Assembly: GCA_913052475.1 (NCBI GenBank)
Contig: CAJXEJ010000004.1
Coordinates: forward strand, 1-64,000
Length of the DNA: 64,000 nucleotides
From: an uncultured Dehalococcoidia bacterium
Lineage (GTDB): Bacteria > Chloroflexota > Dehalococcoidia > Lucifugimonadales > Lucifugimonadaceae
Direction of reading: 5' to 3'
Positions 45,607-54,377 of this stretch are shown piece by piece. The translations under genes were made by a program, and so were the position numbers. Every line of letters starts with the position of its first letter. Within the stretch, counting starts at the first letter, position 1. The notes beneath the pieces were generated by a model that had not been told where the DNA came from, searched no databases, and saw only the letters and a program-made list of their open reading frames with translations.

Positions 45607-46947
45607 TCACTCCTCATCCGTTATCGACTCATGCAAAGCAACCGCAGCACCCTCCGGCACGGGTGAATAGCGAACTGAATCCTGCTTCTCACGAATCGAC
45701 AACGAAACGATCCCCGCTCCCAACAGCGCCAATGCGCCTATCGCAAACGTAATGTCGTACGATCCCCACACCGTGAACGCCCACCCAAACAACATCACTG
45801 CCGCCGCGCCACCGAGCTGGTGCGCCATATTCGCAAAACCAAACAACGTACCGAGGTTCCGAACACCATACACATCAGCAGTCAACGAAGCAGTCAACGG
45901 AACCGTTGCAAGCCATGACATCCCACCGACAACCGCAAAGGCCCAAATCGCCGTTGATCCCGGCAAAACAATCAGTAAAACAAACCCCAATCCCCGAACC
46001 AGATAGACAGCTCCAAGCAAATTCTTCCGCTGCCACCGATCCGAAAGAAGCCCAACAACAAGCACGCCACCGGCGTTGATACCGCTCAACACACCAAATG
46101 CCAGCGCGGCAGTTCCGGTCGTAATATCCTCGCTAATCGCCCATCGCACGAAATGTACTGCAATCGAAGCCGTCGTAATTCCGCAAACGAAATAAGCGAT
46201 CGACAACTGCCAGATCGGCTTCGAGTTAAGCGAATCCCGCCATTCCTCAGCGAATTTGGGACCAACCGGTCTGACGACCACTTCAGTTTCTGTCGAAGCC
46301 GAAGATTCTCCATCATCGATCTTCAAACCCATATCTTCAGGGGTGCTTCGAACAACAATTAGCAGCAGCGGAACACCTAGCGCAAGTGCTAACCCTCCAA
46401 CCAACCAGTGCGCAGTCTGCCAACTGAATTCGACCAACAAGTAACTCAGGAAAGGTACGACAATCAGCCCACCAACCGACCCGCCAGCAATCAGAACGGC
46501 CATCGCCATTCCGCGCTTCTTCTCGAACCAGCGAGCAACGATCACTCCAGTCGTAGCTGGAGAAATTCCACCTGCTGCAAACGAAATTACAAAACCGGAA
46601 AGAGCGATCAATCCATAAATATTCGTTACATACGCAACGCCGATAGTCGCCAGCGCCATCACCGTCAGTGAGATGACAACGACGCGACGCCCACCATAGA
46701 TATCAGTGAGCCGGCCAACAATCGGCTGCGACACACCATTTACAAGCCACCCAACTGAAGCAGCGATCGAAACCGTCGCGGTGGAAATGCCCCAGTCCTG
46801 CTCCCACGTCTTGACGAACACACCAAAACCCTGACGAGAACCGATCGCTAAAAACGTGGCAAAGAACAACGCGGCAATGATGTACCAGCCGTAGTAGATA
46901 CCCGATTTTTTCGAAGAACCGTCCAGCTCAGACCGGTTGTTACTCAT
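45607..46947 (-). CDS. MFS transporter (OFA/monocarboxylate-type)
   Basis: 446 aa, 12 TM helices. SRQGFGVFVKTWEQDWGISTATVSIAAS and GRLTDIYGGRRVVVISL (the motif-A loop between TM2 and TM3) are as in oxalate/formate and monocarboxylate MFS porters. A central cytosolic loop follows TM6 (GLKIDDGESSASTETEVVV). Substrates of this group are small organic acids. Its start overlaps the small TM gene upstream by 8 nt (ATGAGTAA), and a second small TM gene follows after 1 nt. The amidohydrolase gene lies just upstream in the same operon. Confidence 0.85.
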   Translation of the reverse strand: MSNNRSELDGSSKKSGIYYGWYIIAALFFATFLAIGSRQGFGVFVKTWEQDWGISTATVSIAASVGWLVNGVSQPIVGRLTDIYGGRRVVVISLTVMALATIGVAYVTNIYGLIALSGFVISFAAGGISPATTGVIVARWFEKKRGMAMAVLIAGGSVGGLIVVPFLSYLLVEFSWQTAHWLVGGLALALGVPLLLIVVRSTPEDMGLKIDDGESSASTETEVVVRPVGPKFAEEWRDSLNSKPIWQLSIAYFVCGITTASIAVHFVRWAISEDITTGTAALAFGVLSGINAGGVLVVGLLSDRWQRKNLLGAVYLVRGLGFVLLIVLPGSTAIWAFAVVGGMSWLATVPLTASLTADVYGVRNLGTLFGFANMAHQLGGAAAVMLFGWAFTVWGSYDITFAIGALALLGAGIVSLSIREKQDSVRYSPVPEGAAVALHESITDEE

Positions 46948-47080
46948 CTAGCTCTCGAATCTTGGTCGACCATTCTTTGCATTCAGCAAGTCGGCCTTGC
47001 TCATACCCGGAGCGGCGGCCCATGTAATAAATCAACGAAGCAACTATCAGCGCAAGCGGAAGTACAACAAGAAAATGCAT
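46940..47080 (-). CDS. 46-residue single-TM protein, overlapping the MFS start
   Basis: ATG 47080 opens a 46-codon frame. One TM helix, FLVVLPLALIVASLIYYM, begins at residue 3, and a basic then acidic soluble tail follows: GRRSGYEQGRLAECKEW, then STKIRELDE. It stops at TAA 46942-46940, overlapping the MFS ATG by 8 nt. It starts 24 nt after the amidohydrolase stop. Tight overlap on both sides and a clear TM-plus-tail layout argue for a real gene despite the small size. Confidence 0.6.
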   Translation of the reverse strand: MHFLVVLPLALIVASLIYYMGRRSGYEQGRLAECKEWSTKIRELDE

Positions 47081-47104
47081 AAGAAAATCTGGCTAGACGG
47101 CCAG

Positions 47105-47989
47105 TTAATTGACTCCCATAATCTCGACTGCGTCGCGATTGATAATCCCTTCGATCGCATCCGAAGGAATCTCAGGCAAGTGGTGGTCCTTCGCAAACTT
47201 GGTTAAGCTACGCAAGTGGTCGATATTGTCCTGCGGACGCGTCACTGGCCAGTCGGATGCAAACAAAATCTTGTCGGTCACACCCCACTCGTAGAACAAC
47301 CTCATTCCCTGCCAGAACGAATACGGTCGATAATATTGCGCTGACACATCGGCCCACACGTTGGGGTGCTTGCGAACCACCGCCAAGCAGTCGTTCTGCC
47401 ACGGATGACCCAAGTGCGCTAGAACCATCGTCAAATTCGGAAACGCCATCGCAACCTTGTCAGAAGTCAACGGATGAGCATACGTGAGAGGCGCCTCAGT
47501 CATCGGCGATGTCCCCTGATGAAACACAATTGGGATTCCATCAGCTTCGAGGCGGGCGAATAGCTCGAACGCTTCTTTTCCCGTGGGATCGAAGTCTTGG
47601 TAGTTCGGCCCCAGCTTGATTCCTTTTACCCCCAGATCACCAACGCACCGGTCGTACTCGTCGTTCCACTTTGGGTCGAGCGGGTGTAATGACATGAACG
47701 GGATGATTTTGTCGGGCGCGTACTTTGCAGCCTCCGCAGCGACATCGTTGTGATTCAGTACGTCCGCCCAACCCTCGGTCCGGAGCACACGTTCGTCAGG
47801 ACGCCAAGGTCGAGGTGCGATACCAAAAATGAACGCCTTGTCGACCGGTCCCATGTCGCGAAGATAATCATCGATCGAATTAGTCAGCTGTACCGTCTCG
47901 CCCGAACGCATGGTCGTTTCGACCTGCATTTCGTCCGGCGGAACCATTTCTTTGTGACTCGGAAGGTGAGTATGTACATCAACGATCAT
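47105..47989 (-). CDS. amidohydrolase family 2 protein (TIM-barrel metal hydrolase)
   Basis: 294 aa from ATG 47989, which has GGAGATAG upstream and directly begins with the metal motif MIVDVHTHLP (H-x-H). Other blocks are GVKGIKLGPNYQDFDP, MVLAHLGHPW (metal His) and KILFASDWPVTRP with the final metal Asp. These are the conserved sites of amidohydrolase-2 enzymes (ACMSD/lactonase-like decarboxylases and hydrolases). The frame is open further upstream to 48103 without family similarity. It is the first gene of a four-gene operon with two small TM proteins and the MFS. Confidence 0.85.
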   Translation of the reverse strand: MIVDVHTHLPSHKEMVPPDEMQVETTMRSGETVQLTNSIDDYLRDMGPVDKAFIFGIAPRPWRPDERVLRTEGWADVLNHNDVAAEAAKYAPDKIIPFMSLHPLDPKWNDEYDRCVGDLGVKGIKLGPNYQDFDPTGKEAFELFARLEADGIPIVFHQGTSPMTEAPLTYAHPLTSDKVAMAFPNLTMVLAHLGHPWQNDCLAVVRKHPNVWADVSAQYYRPYSFWQGMRLFYEWGVTDKILFASDWPVTRPQDNIDHLRSLTKFAKDHHLPEIPSDAIEGIINRDAVEIMGVN

Positions 47990-48165
47990 TGATTCTATCT
48001 CCAGCATGCTACGACAACGCCACTCGACTGCAGGTAGACGATGGACGCAAATATTACGCCTGAAACCAGCAGTTATGTCCGTCTGCCTGTTCGATACGCA
48101 CACATTGCCGAGCCATCATCCTACCCCCGTCGAAGGACCGCAATCTCCATCCATTACCCACCACC

Positions 48166-48190
48166 GTCATCCTGAACTTGATTCAGGATC
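48166..48190. repeat. REP-like palindrome
   Basis: ATCCTGAA (48169-48176) and TTCAGGAT (48182-48189) pair around CTTGA. It lies in the gap between the divergent amidohydrolase and the MFS gene and belongs to the same family as 1362-1482. The rest of 47990-48312 shows no gene. Confidence 0.65.
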
Positions 48191-48312
48191 TCGCACAGCA
48201 ACAATCGCACACCTCAGGATCAAGCCCGTTCCATCCGACCACCCCCCACACCCGCACCGGGCATGTATACCCTGCTCCCGTGACCTCACCATCTCAAAAC
48301 AATCAGGAAGAA

Positions 48313-49575
48313 ATGCGCCACTGGCGCAACCGCGTCCTCTTCAGCTACGCCGCCTTCTACCTGTTCGTCTACATGGGCAGATTCAACCACTGGCCAGCCG
48401 GACCGGTGATGCGCGAACAACTCGACTTCACTCACATTGAAATCGGGATAATCAACGCCTGCCTGCTCTGGGGATTCGCCATCGGCGACATGATCCACGG
48501 CAGAATCGCCGAAATCTACGGCTATCGATTCTGGCTTGTAGTAGGCACTCTCACTTCGGTCGCACTAAACTGGATCACCAGCTTTGGAACGAGCCTTTGG
48601 AGCATCGCCATTCCGTGGGGACTCAACGGTTTCGCGAACGCAACGGTGTGGTCGCCTGCCATCGGAATGCTCGCCCAGTGGTGGCATCGATCGCAACGCG
48701 GACGTGTGATGGGACTCGTCGGCGTCTCTGCCGGATCAGCGATGCTTGTCATGTGGCTTGTCACCGGTTGGACCGTCACTGAATTCGGCTGGAGAGCCGC
48801 CTTCAGATACCCACCGCTCCTCATGGTCCCGGCCGCAATCTCGCTCTTCTTCCTCGTCCGAGACCGTCCATCCGACATCGGCCTCGAAGACCTCGATCAG
48901 ACAGGACACATTCGCCCTGCTAAATCACAGACAATACCTCCCGCTGATCATCATGAGCCTGTCGAAGGGTTTCGACAAAACCCAGATGGCGCACTTATCG
49001 CCTACCGTGTCCTCTTCTCAAACTGGCGATTCGTCGCCACCTCGCACGTAAAAGGACTCGAAAACGTCGTCCGATATGGGCTTACGACCTGGGCGCCGCT
49101 CTACTACTTCGAAGAAGCCGGGTTATCGATCGGAACCACGGCTCTTGTAACCGTTGCGTTACCCATCGGATACCTCGCGGCACCGCTCGTATCAGGCTGG
49201 ATCTCCGATGTGCTCCTCGATGGACGTCGCAGTCCGATGATCGCCGCATCCGCCCTCATCTCAGCCGCTGCCCTCATCGGACTCGCCATCGTCCCTGCCG
49301 AGAACGTCTACGCCGGAGTCGCGTTGCTCTTCATCGGTGCCTTCGCCATGAGCCTCTCGATGTCATCAACGCTCGTAGTCGACATGGCAGGACCAAAATA
49401 CGCGGCCACCGCCTCAGGTGTCCTAGACGGACATGGCTACGTCTATGCCGGTGGCCAGGCCCTCATCTTCGCCCTCCTCCTAGACACTTCAGGTGCACCT
49501 TGGCACCTCGTGTTCCTCGGCATGGCCGCCGCCCGCATTCTCTCCGCCCTAATCGCGTGGCGAGTAAGGCTTTAG
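48313..49575 (+). CDS. MFS transporter (OPA/glycerol-3-phosphate transporter-like)
   Basis: 420 aa from ATG 48313, with AGGA upstream (a GTG at 48280 in the same frame lacks an RBS). It has 12 TM helices. The first half has YLFVYMGRFNHWPAGPVMREQ and GDMIHGRIAEIYGYRFWLVVG (the MFS motif-A loop), and QRGRVMGLVGVSAG follows TM4. This recalls the phosphate-antiporter (UhpT/GlpT) subgroup; the substrate is unknown. The loop between TM6 and TM7 contains HHEPVEGFRQNP, encoded by a palindromic REP-like repeat (48946-48983). Confidence 0.8.
   Translation: MRHWRNRVLFSYAAFYLFVYMGRFNHWPAGPVMREQLDFTHIEIGIINACLLWGFAIGDMIHGRIAEIYGYRFWLVVGTLTSVALNWITSFGTSLWSIAIPWGLNGFANATVWSPAIGMLAQWWHRSQRGRVMGLVGVSAGSAMLVMWLVTGWTVTEFGWRAAFRYPPLLMVPAAISLFFLVRDRPSDIGLEDLDQTGHIRPAKSQTIPPADHHEPVEGFRQNPDGALIAYRVLFSNWRFVATSHVKGLENVVRYGLTTWAPLYYFEEAGLSIGTTALVTVALPIGYLAAPLVSGWISDVLLDGRRSPMIAASALISAAALIGLAIVPAENVYAGVALLFIGAFAMSLSMSSTLVVDMAGPKYAATASGVLDGHGYVYAGGQALIFALLLDTSGAPWHLVFLGMAAARILSALIAWRVRL
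48946..48983. repeat. REP-like element inside the MFS coding sequence
   Basis: TCATCATGAGCCTGTCGAAG continues into GGTTTCGACAAAACCC. GTCGAA and TTCGAC pair around GGG. The same element type lies intergenically at 29167. Here it is in frame and adds about 12 residues to the cytosolic TM6-TM7 loop. Confidence 0.6.
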
Positions 49576-49578
49576 GCA

Positions 49579-50208
49579 CTAATCCCGCAGCACCCGGAAT
49601 CCGATCTCACTCCCCAGACTCTTCTTCATCGAGAGCTTGATCATTAGTAGACAAAGTGGTTCGAGCAGACGAGCAGCCTCCAGACCACCAGCGTCGATCA
49701 CATCGAAGCCGAGTTCGCCGACCAAGCTTGAGACAAGCGATTTTGTCTCCGCCTCGTCGCCGCAGATCGGAATTGAAACCTTTCGATCGTCGAGTTTCGT
49801 GCCATCGAGAAGCCTAGCATCAACGACGTTCAGCGCCTTCACAACGTGAGCACCGGCAGCCCATCGAGCCACCTGCTCGCCACCTGAATCGTCGTGCCCA
49901 ATCTCAAGACTCAGTCCGTTCGCCAACGGATTCGTGGCATCGATCAAAACCCGACCCGACAAATCACCAAGTGTAGCGATCGAAACCTTGGCAGCACTCC
50001 ACGGAATCGCCAGAACAATCACATCGGCTCCAACTACCGATTCCGCCAACCCAGCGGCCGAAACGTCGCTACCGATCTCAGCGATCAACGAAACAATCCG
50101 CTCCGATTCCGGCGATCGCGAACCGATCACAACTGAATGCCCCAAACCTGACCACGACTTAGCCAACCCCGTCCCAACGCTCCCACTCCCGACAACAGCA
50201 ATTCGCAT
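49579..50208 (-). CDS. F420/NADP-type oxidoreductase (NPDG-like)
   Basis: 209 aa. The Rossmann motif is RIAVVGSGSVGTGLAKSWSGLGH with NADP-type VVIGSRSPES after beta-2, then VIVLAIPWSA and HVVKALNVVDARLLDG, the F420-dependent NADP reductase (Fno/NpdG) or DR2 pattern. Relatives transfer hydride between NADPH and coenzyme F420, or act on other substrates. F420 dependence is inferred. It is at the end of a same-strand group with the SDR (3-nt gap) and the aldo-keto reductase. Confidence 0.75.
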   Translation of the reverse strand: MRIAVVGSGSVGTGLAKSWSGLGHSVVIGSRSPESERIVSLIAEIGSDVSAAGLAESVVGADVIVLAIPWSAAKVSIATLGDLSGRVLIDATNPLANGLSLEIGHDDSGGEQVARWAAGAHVVKALNVVDARLLDGTKLDDRKVSIPICGDEAETKSLVSSLVGELGFDVIDAGGLEAARLLEPLCLLMIKLSMKKSLGSEIGFRVLRD

Positions 50209-50211
50209 CGG

Positions 50212-50976
50212 TCAGTTCTCAATCTCGAGATGCGATAGCGGAACCCAACCCAGCAATGTCTTCGCCTTCGTCAGATTATGCTCTTTCTCGTTCTCATCTC
50301 CAGCAATAAACACCGGATCGAACCGGCCATGTCCAACCTGCACGTTGTCTAGTGCCGCCAGATACGCCCGAGCAAGATCAGCCTCATCCGTCACAAACAA
50401 CGGATTCGAACCATCGGGGCGATCCGTAATAGGTTGATTTCGTTCTTCTAAATACGCCTCACGGCCACGCGGACCGGTAATACGCAAAGCCGTAATGTTC
50501 ATGTCGAACCACGAAGCAAAGTACGAACAAATCCTCTCGCCAAATCCTTTGCTCAACCCGTAGGCACTGGGCGTGTCCAACGGAAGTTCGTCCTCGTTCT
50601 TGTAGTAGTTCCGAGCACGGTGGTGCACGCTCATCGAACTCGTGTAGACGCCCTTCGAAACCCCTGCTCCCTGCGCAAGCCACAAGAACGTGTGAAGTCC
50701 AAGACAGTTGACTTCATAGTTTTCTCGAATGACCTTTAGGTCTTGGTCCGTAACCGAACCACCCTGCGGACTCAGCATTACCAGCCAGATAAAAGCGTCT
50801 ATACCATCGACGGCCTTCTTAATCGCGTCAGCATCGGTAACAGAACCCTTCACGAACTCAACGGTCTCGTGCTGCGACTCAGCCAGGTCGAGAACACGAA
50901 TATCGTGCTCTTTCTGAAGATACGGCGTGATAAACGAGCCCACCATCCCCGACCCACCCGCGAGTAGTAATTTCAA
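50212..50976 (-). CDS. NAD-dependent epimerase/dehydratase (extended SDR)
   Basis: 254 aa. LLLAGGSGMVGSFITPYLQ binds NAD, VDGIDAFIWLVMLSP follows, then the active-site YTSSMSVHHR and YGLSKGFGERICSYF (Tyr-x3-Lys) with ITALRITGPRG. It is the third member of this sugar-type SDR group in the window. It lies between the aldo-keto reductase (upstream, separated by a family A repeat) and the NPDG-like gene. Confidence 0.8.
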   Translation of the reverse strand: MKLLLAGGSGMVGSFITPYLQKEHDIRVLDLAESQHETVEFVKGSVTDADAIKKAVDGIDAFIWLVMLSPQGGSVTDQDLKVIRENYEVNCLGLHTFLWLAQGAGVSKGVYTSSMSVHHRARNYYKNEDELPLDTPSAYGLSKGFGERICSYFASWFDMNITALRITGPRGREAYLEERNQPITDRPDGSNPLFVTDEADLARAYLAALDNVQVGHGRFDPVFIAGDENEKEHNLTKAKTLLGWVPLSHLEIEN

Positions 50977-51003
50977 ATTTTCGTCCTGTTCTGTAGGTAC
51001 ATT

Positions 51004-51042
51004 CTTTCTCCTTAAGGGAGAAGGTTAGGTTGAGGGGGAATG
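51004..51042. repeat. dispersed family A repeat
   Basis: CTTTCTCCTTAAGGGAGAAG followed by GTTAGGTTGAGGGGGAA. The palindrome TTCTCCTTAAGGGAGAA precedes the TAGG(G/T)TGAGGG tail, as in the other copies. It lies between the aldo-keto reductase and SDR genes on the minus strand. Confidence 0.65.
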
Positions 51043-51064
51043 AAGACGCAACTTCCGAATCAAA

Positions 51065-52081
51065 CTACTCCAAGTCGTCCGCCACATCGCTCGGATTACC
51101 GTCCAGTACTGCACGCAGTCCGTACGACACCTCGTCCAACTTCGCGATCGCCTCAGCAGGCAGCGTTAGCTCCAGCGCACCCGACACATCAACTATCTGT
51201 TCCACCGTATCGGCACCTGAGATGGCGACCGTGACTTCACGATGCGACATGACCCATGCCATCGCCACCTGCGGCATCGATGCTCCCAGATCTGCCGCAA
51301 TCTCACCGACAGCTGCTATCACCTTCGCCGCTCGTCCCTGCATGTACTTCTCGATGTCCCCCTTACGGCGAGACCCCCAAAGCGTGCTCTCATCGGGCAC
51401 TTCATCAGGTCGATACGTCCCGCTCAATAATCCAACTCCGAGTGGGCTGTAAGCCATCACCCCAACGCCAGTCTCTCGAACCATCGGGAACAACTCATCT
51501 TCCTGCGTTCGATTCATCAGTGAATACGGATTCTGAACAGCAATCAAAGGCTGAGCGTTGATTCGCTTCTGCAACTGGAGTGCTTGCACTACCTGCCACG
51601 CCTGGAAATTACTCACGCCAACGTACCGAATTTTGCCATCCTGAATCAGCGTTTCCATCGTTCGAAACTGCTCTTCGAACAGGCTCATATCGTCAACACC
51701 GTGGAAGATGTAGACATCGACGTGATCGGTTTCGAGCCGTTTTAACGATCGCTCGATCTCCCGCATGATATGAAAACGCGAAGCACCCTGATCGTTCGGA
51801 CCGCTCCCAATCGGGCTGAACACTTTCGACGTAATCACTACGTCGTCTCGCCGACCCTTTAGCGCCTTACCAAGTACCTGCTCGGAACTGCCAATATTCC
51901 GACGGTCGTCCATGAACCCATAGACGTTCGCACAATCGATCAGGTTGATGCCTGAATCGAGGGCGACGCGGATGACCTTCTCAGCCTCGCCCCGGTCGAA
52001 CTGCCCTCGGAAGCCCAGTCCAAGAGCCATCGGAGAAACTTTCACCCCGGCTGTGCCGAAGTTCACGTATTCAATACCCAA
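51065..52081 (-). CDS. aldo/keto reductase
   Basis: 338 aa TIM barrel. The catalytic tetrad is Asp in INLIDCANVYG, the Tyr that follows, Lys in VVITSKVFSP and His in VDVYIFHGVDD. The cofactor end loop is VGVSNFQAWQV, and PYSLMNRTQEDELFPMVRETGVGVMAYSPLGVGLLSG is the AKR13-type active-site strand. It reduces aldehydes and ketones with NADPH; the substrate is unknown. The start codon at 52081 directly faces the ABC operon that runs the other way. Confidence 0.87.
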   Translation of the reverse strand: MGIEYVNFGTAGVKVSPMALGLGFRGQFDRGEAEKVIRVALDSGINLIDCANVYGFMDDRRNIGSSEQVLGKALKGRRDDVVITSKVFSPIGSGPNDQGASRFHIMREIERSLKRLETDHVDVYIFHGVDDMSLFEEQFRTMETLIQDGKIRYVGVSNFQAWQVVQALQLQKRINAQPLIAVQNPYSLMNRTQEDELFPMVRETGVGVMAYSPLGVGLLSGTYRPDEVPDESTLWGSRRKGDIEKYMQGRAAKVIAAVGEIAADLGASMPQVAMAWVMSHREVTVAISGADTVEQIVDVSGALELTLPAEAIAKLDEVSYGLRAVLDGNPSDVADDLE

Positions 52082-52237
52082 TTGAAATCCTCATTACCAA
52101 CAATTCACATAAACTTCTCTGCGGCGCAATTTGATTTCGCTACCGAGCGCAGATTCTACCTCGATTCCGGTCGAGTTCTACGCATCTCGACGCCAAATCA
52201 CCAAAATCGTGTTACGACTCGAGGAACGTCTACCCAA

Positions 52238-53005
52238 ATGACAGCCGCAACCAACCCTGTGATCGTTGCCAAAGACCTCCGCAAGAAATATGAAGAGATA
52301 ACCGCCGTCAACGGCATCTCGTTCGAAGTTCGTCGTGGCGAAGTTTTCGGTATGCTCGGCCCAAACGGTGCCGGAAAAACAACAACCATCGAGATTCTCG
52401 AAGGTATGCGTGACGCCGATTCCGGCGACGCCATCATCAATGGCATCAACGTCAAGGACGATCCCACTGCGGTCAAAACGATCATCGGTGTTCAACTTCA
52501 GCAAAACGCCTTCTTCGACAATCTCAAACTCGCGGAAATCGTCAATCTCTACGCCAAGCTGTATCTGTCAGTGGTTGACCCGGTCGAAGTTCTATCAAGG
52601 GTCGGCCTCGACAACCGCAAGAACGCTAAATATGCCGAACTATCCGGCGGTCAGAAGCAGCGACTTTCGATCGCAGTCGCGCTGGTAAACGATCCCGTAG
52701 TTTTATTCCTCGACGAGCCGACAACCGGCCTAGATCCGCAGGCGAGACGACAGCTCTGGGAACTCGTGAGAACGATCCAGAAGAGTGGAGCCACGATCGT
52801 CCTGACCACCCACTACATGGAAGAAGCCGAAGAACTCTGCGACCGGATCGCTGTGGTCGAAAACGGCGAAATCATCGCTCTTGATACCCCCGACGCACTT
52901 ATCGATCAATTGCTTGCTACCGGCTTCAAACCGGAGAGACGTATACGTGAAGCGACGCTCGACGACGTGTTTTTGAATCTTACCGGCCGCGATCTTCGAG
53001 ACTAA
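52238..53005 (+). CDS. ABC-2-type exporter ATP-binding protein
   Basis: 255 aa from ATG 52238; the frame is open from 52082 but family similarity begins at VIVAKDLRKKYEE. Walker A is GPNGAGKTTTIE, Q-loop VQLQQNAFF, signature LSGGQKQRLSIAVAL, Walker B VLFLDEPTTGLD and H-loop LTTHYMEEAEEL. The domain is short (no regulatory C-terminal extension), as in DrrA-like drug/lipid exporters. Its stop is 5 nt before the permease gene, with which it forms a two-component exporter. Confidence 0.88.
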   Translation: MTAATNPVIVAKDLRKKYEEITAVNGISFEVRRGEVFGMLGPNGAGKTTTIEILEGMRDADSGDAIINGINVKDDPTAVKTIIGVQLQQNAFFDNLKLAEIVNLYAKLYLSVVDPVEVLSRVGLDNRKNAKYAELSGGQKQRLSIAVALVNDPVVLFLDEPTTGLDPQARRQLWELVRTIQKSGATIVLTTHYMEEAEELCDRIAVVENGEIIALDTPDALIDQLLATGFKPERRIREATLDDVFLNLTGRDLRD

Positions 53006-53010
53006 TCCAG

Positions 53011-54123
53011 ATGAAAATTTACCTCACACTCACCGTCGCATCACTAAAGATGTACTTCCGCAACAAGCAAGCCTTGTTCTGGGCTCTCTTCTTCCCGTTG
53101 TTGATCATGTTGATTTTCGGAATCATGGATTTCGATAAGTACAACTCGCCAAACGTCGGAATTTATGACGCCGCAAACAACGATGCGTCCAAGGCACTTA
53201 TCCAGGCGCTAAGAGGCAGCGACGAACAGAGACTGCTCAGCATCGATGTCTACCCACTCGACGAAGCACTTCACCAGCTGGAATTTGAATCTACCCAAGC
53301 CGTTATTGAGATTCCCGCAAACTACGGAGTTCCCGGTGAATTCGCCGAAATCAAAGTCATCTACGACGAACGATTCCAACAAGAACGCGCCGTGATTTCG
53401 ACCATTCTTGGGCGAGTGACCGATGCCGTGTTCAAGGAAGCCGCTCAAGTCCCAGGCGAATACCGAGTCGAAAACTCCCTCGGAATTTCTGAATCTTTCA
53501 TCGAAGGGCAGGGAAAAGGATTTAAGGCATGGTTAATCCCGGGTATCGCCGCGATGGCGATCATGCAGACCGGACTCTTCACGGTCGTATTTACTCTGGT
53601 CCGATTCAGATCCCAGGGCGTACTTCGACGACTGAAGGCTTCACCAATCGGTGCCTCGCACTTCCTCGCAGGGCAGCTCACGACAAAAGCGATTGTGGTA
53701 GTACTACAGACCTACGTTCTGGTGATTGTCGGTGCAATAGTGCTTGGCGTGTCGGTCGGCGACGGACGAGTCGGTACATGGATCGACTTAACTTTGCTGG
53801 CACTGCTAGGTGGCGCATTGTTTATCGCAATGGGACTCGCCGTATCGGGCTGGGCGAAGAACGAAGAAACCGCCGCTCCAGTCGCAAACATCATTTCAAT
53901 GCCGATGATGTTTCTCTCAGGAGTCTTCTTCCCGCTCTCCGTCATGCCTGACTGGTTGACAGCATGGTCGCAGTACCTGCCGCTTACCTTTTTGGCTGAT
54001 GGTATGAGAGCGATCACGGTCGAAGGCGCACCAATTACCACGCTCGATACCGAGCTAATCGGTCTCGGGGTATGGATCGTACTCAGCTTCATCATCGCCA
54101 CCAAAATGTTCCGCTGGGAATAG
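53011..54123 (+). CDS. ABC-2-type exporter permease
   Basis: 370 aa. One TM helix at residues 20-38 (KQALFWALFFPLLIMLIFG) is followed by a soluble extracytoplasmic domain of about 130 residues. Five or six more TM helices follow, with the ABC-2 permease motif PMMFLSGVFFPLSVMPDWLTAWSQYLPLTFLADGMR. This YhaP/DrrB-like design exports hydrophobic compounds. The MerR gene lies 254 nt downstream and may control the pair. Confidence 0.88.
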   Translation: MKIYLTLTVASLKMYFRNKQALFWALFFPLLIMLIFGIMDFDKYNSPNVGIYDAANNDASKALIQALRGSDEQRLLSIDVYPLDEALHQLEFESTQAVIEIPANYGVPGEFAEIKVIYDERFQQERAVISTILGRVTDAVFKEAAQVPGEYRVENSLGISESFIEGQGKGFKAWLIPGIAAMAIMQTGLFTVVFTLVRFRSQGVLRRLKASPIGASHFLAGQLTTKAIVVVLQTYVLVIVGAIVLGVSVGDGRVGTWIDLTLLALLGGALFIAMGLAVSGWAKNEETAAPVANIISMPMMFLSGVFFPLSVMPDWLTAWSQYLPLTFLADGMRAITVEGAPITTLDTELIGLGVWIVLSFIIATKMFRWE

Positions 54124-54273
54124 AGTGCCATTGGCGCAGTTTCTCCGACAGGACTATCTTGCGCATACTTGCATAATCAAACCAGTGAGCAATCACACGA
54201 CCTAAACACATATCGCAAACCCGTTACGCTATGCTTTCGGTCGATTCGGTGCAGCCGTTTCGAAAACAAAGAA

Positions 54274-54318
54274 AACGAGCCCCCAATCGGGTGCACGGTT
54301 CCAGAACAAAGGCTCGTT
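54274..54318. other. stem-loop in gap before the MerR gene
   Basis: AACGAGCC (54274-54281) and GGCTCGTT (54311-54318) pair exactly around a 29-nt loop. It lies between the exporter permease and the MerR gene. It might be part of a leader or an antisense-strand terminator with a T-rich tail. The rest of 54124-54377 shows no gene. Confidence 0.3.
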
Positions 54319-54377
54319 CCCTTGAAACTGTTACGCCAATTCACTTGCATCGGCTTTTGTAATCGCAACCAGTTCTT

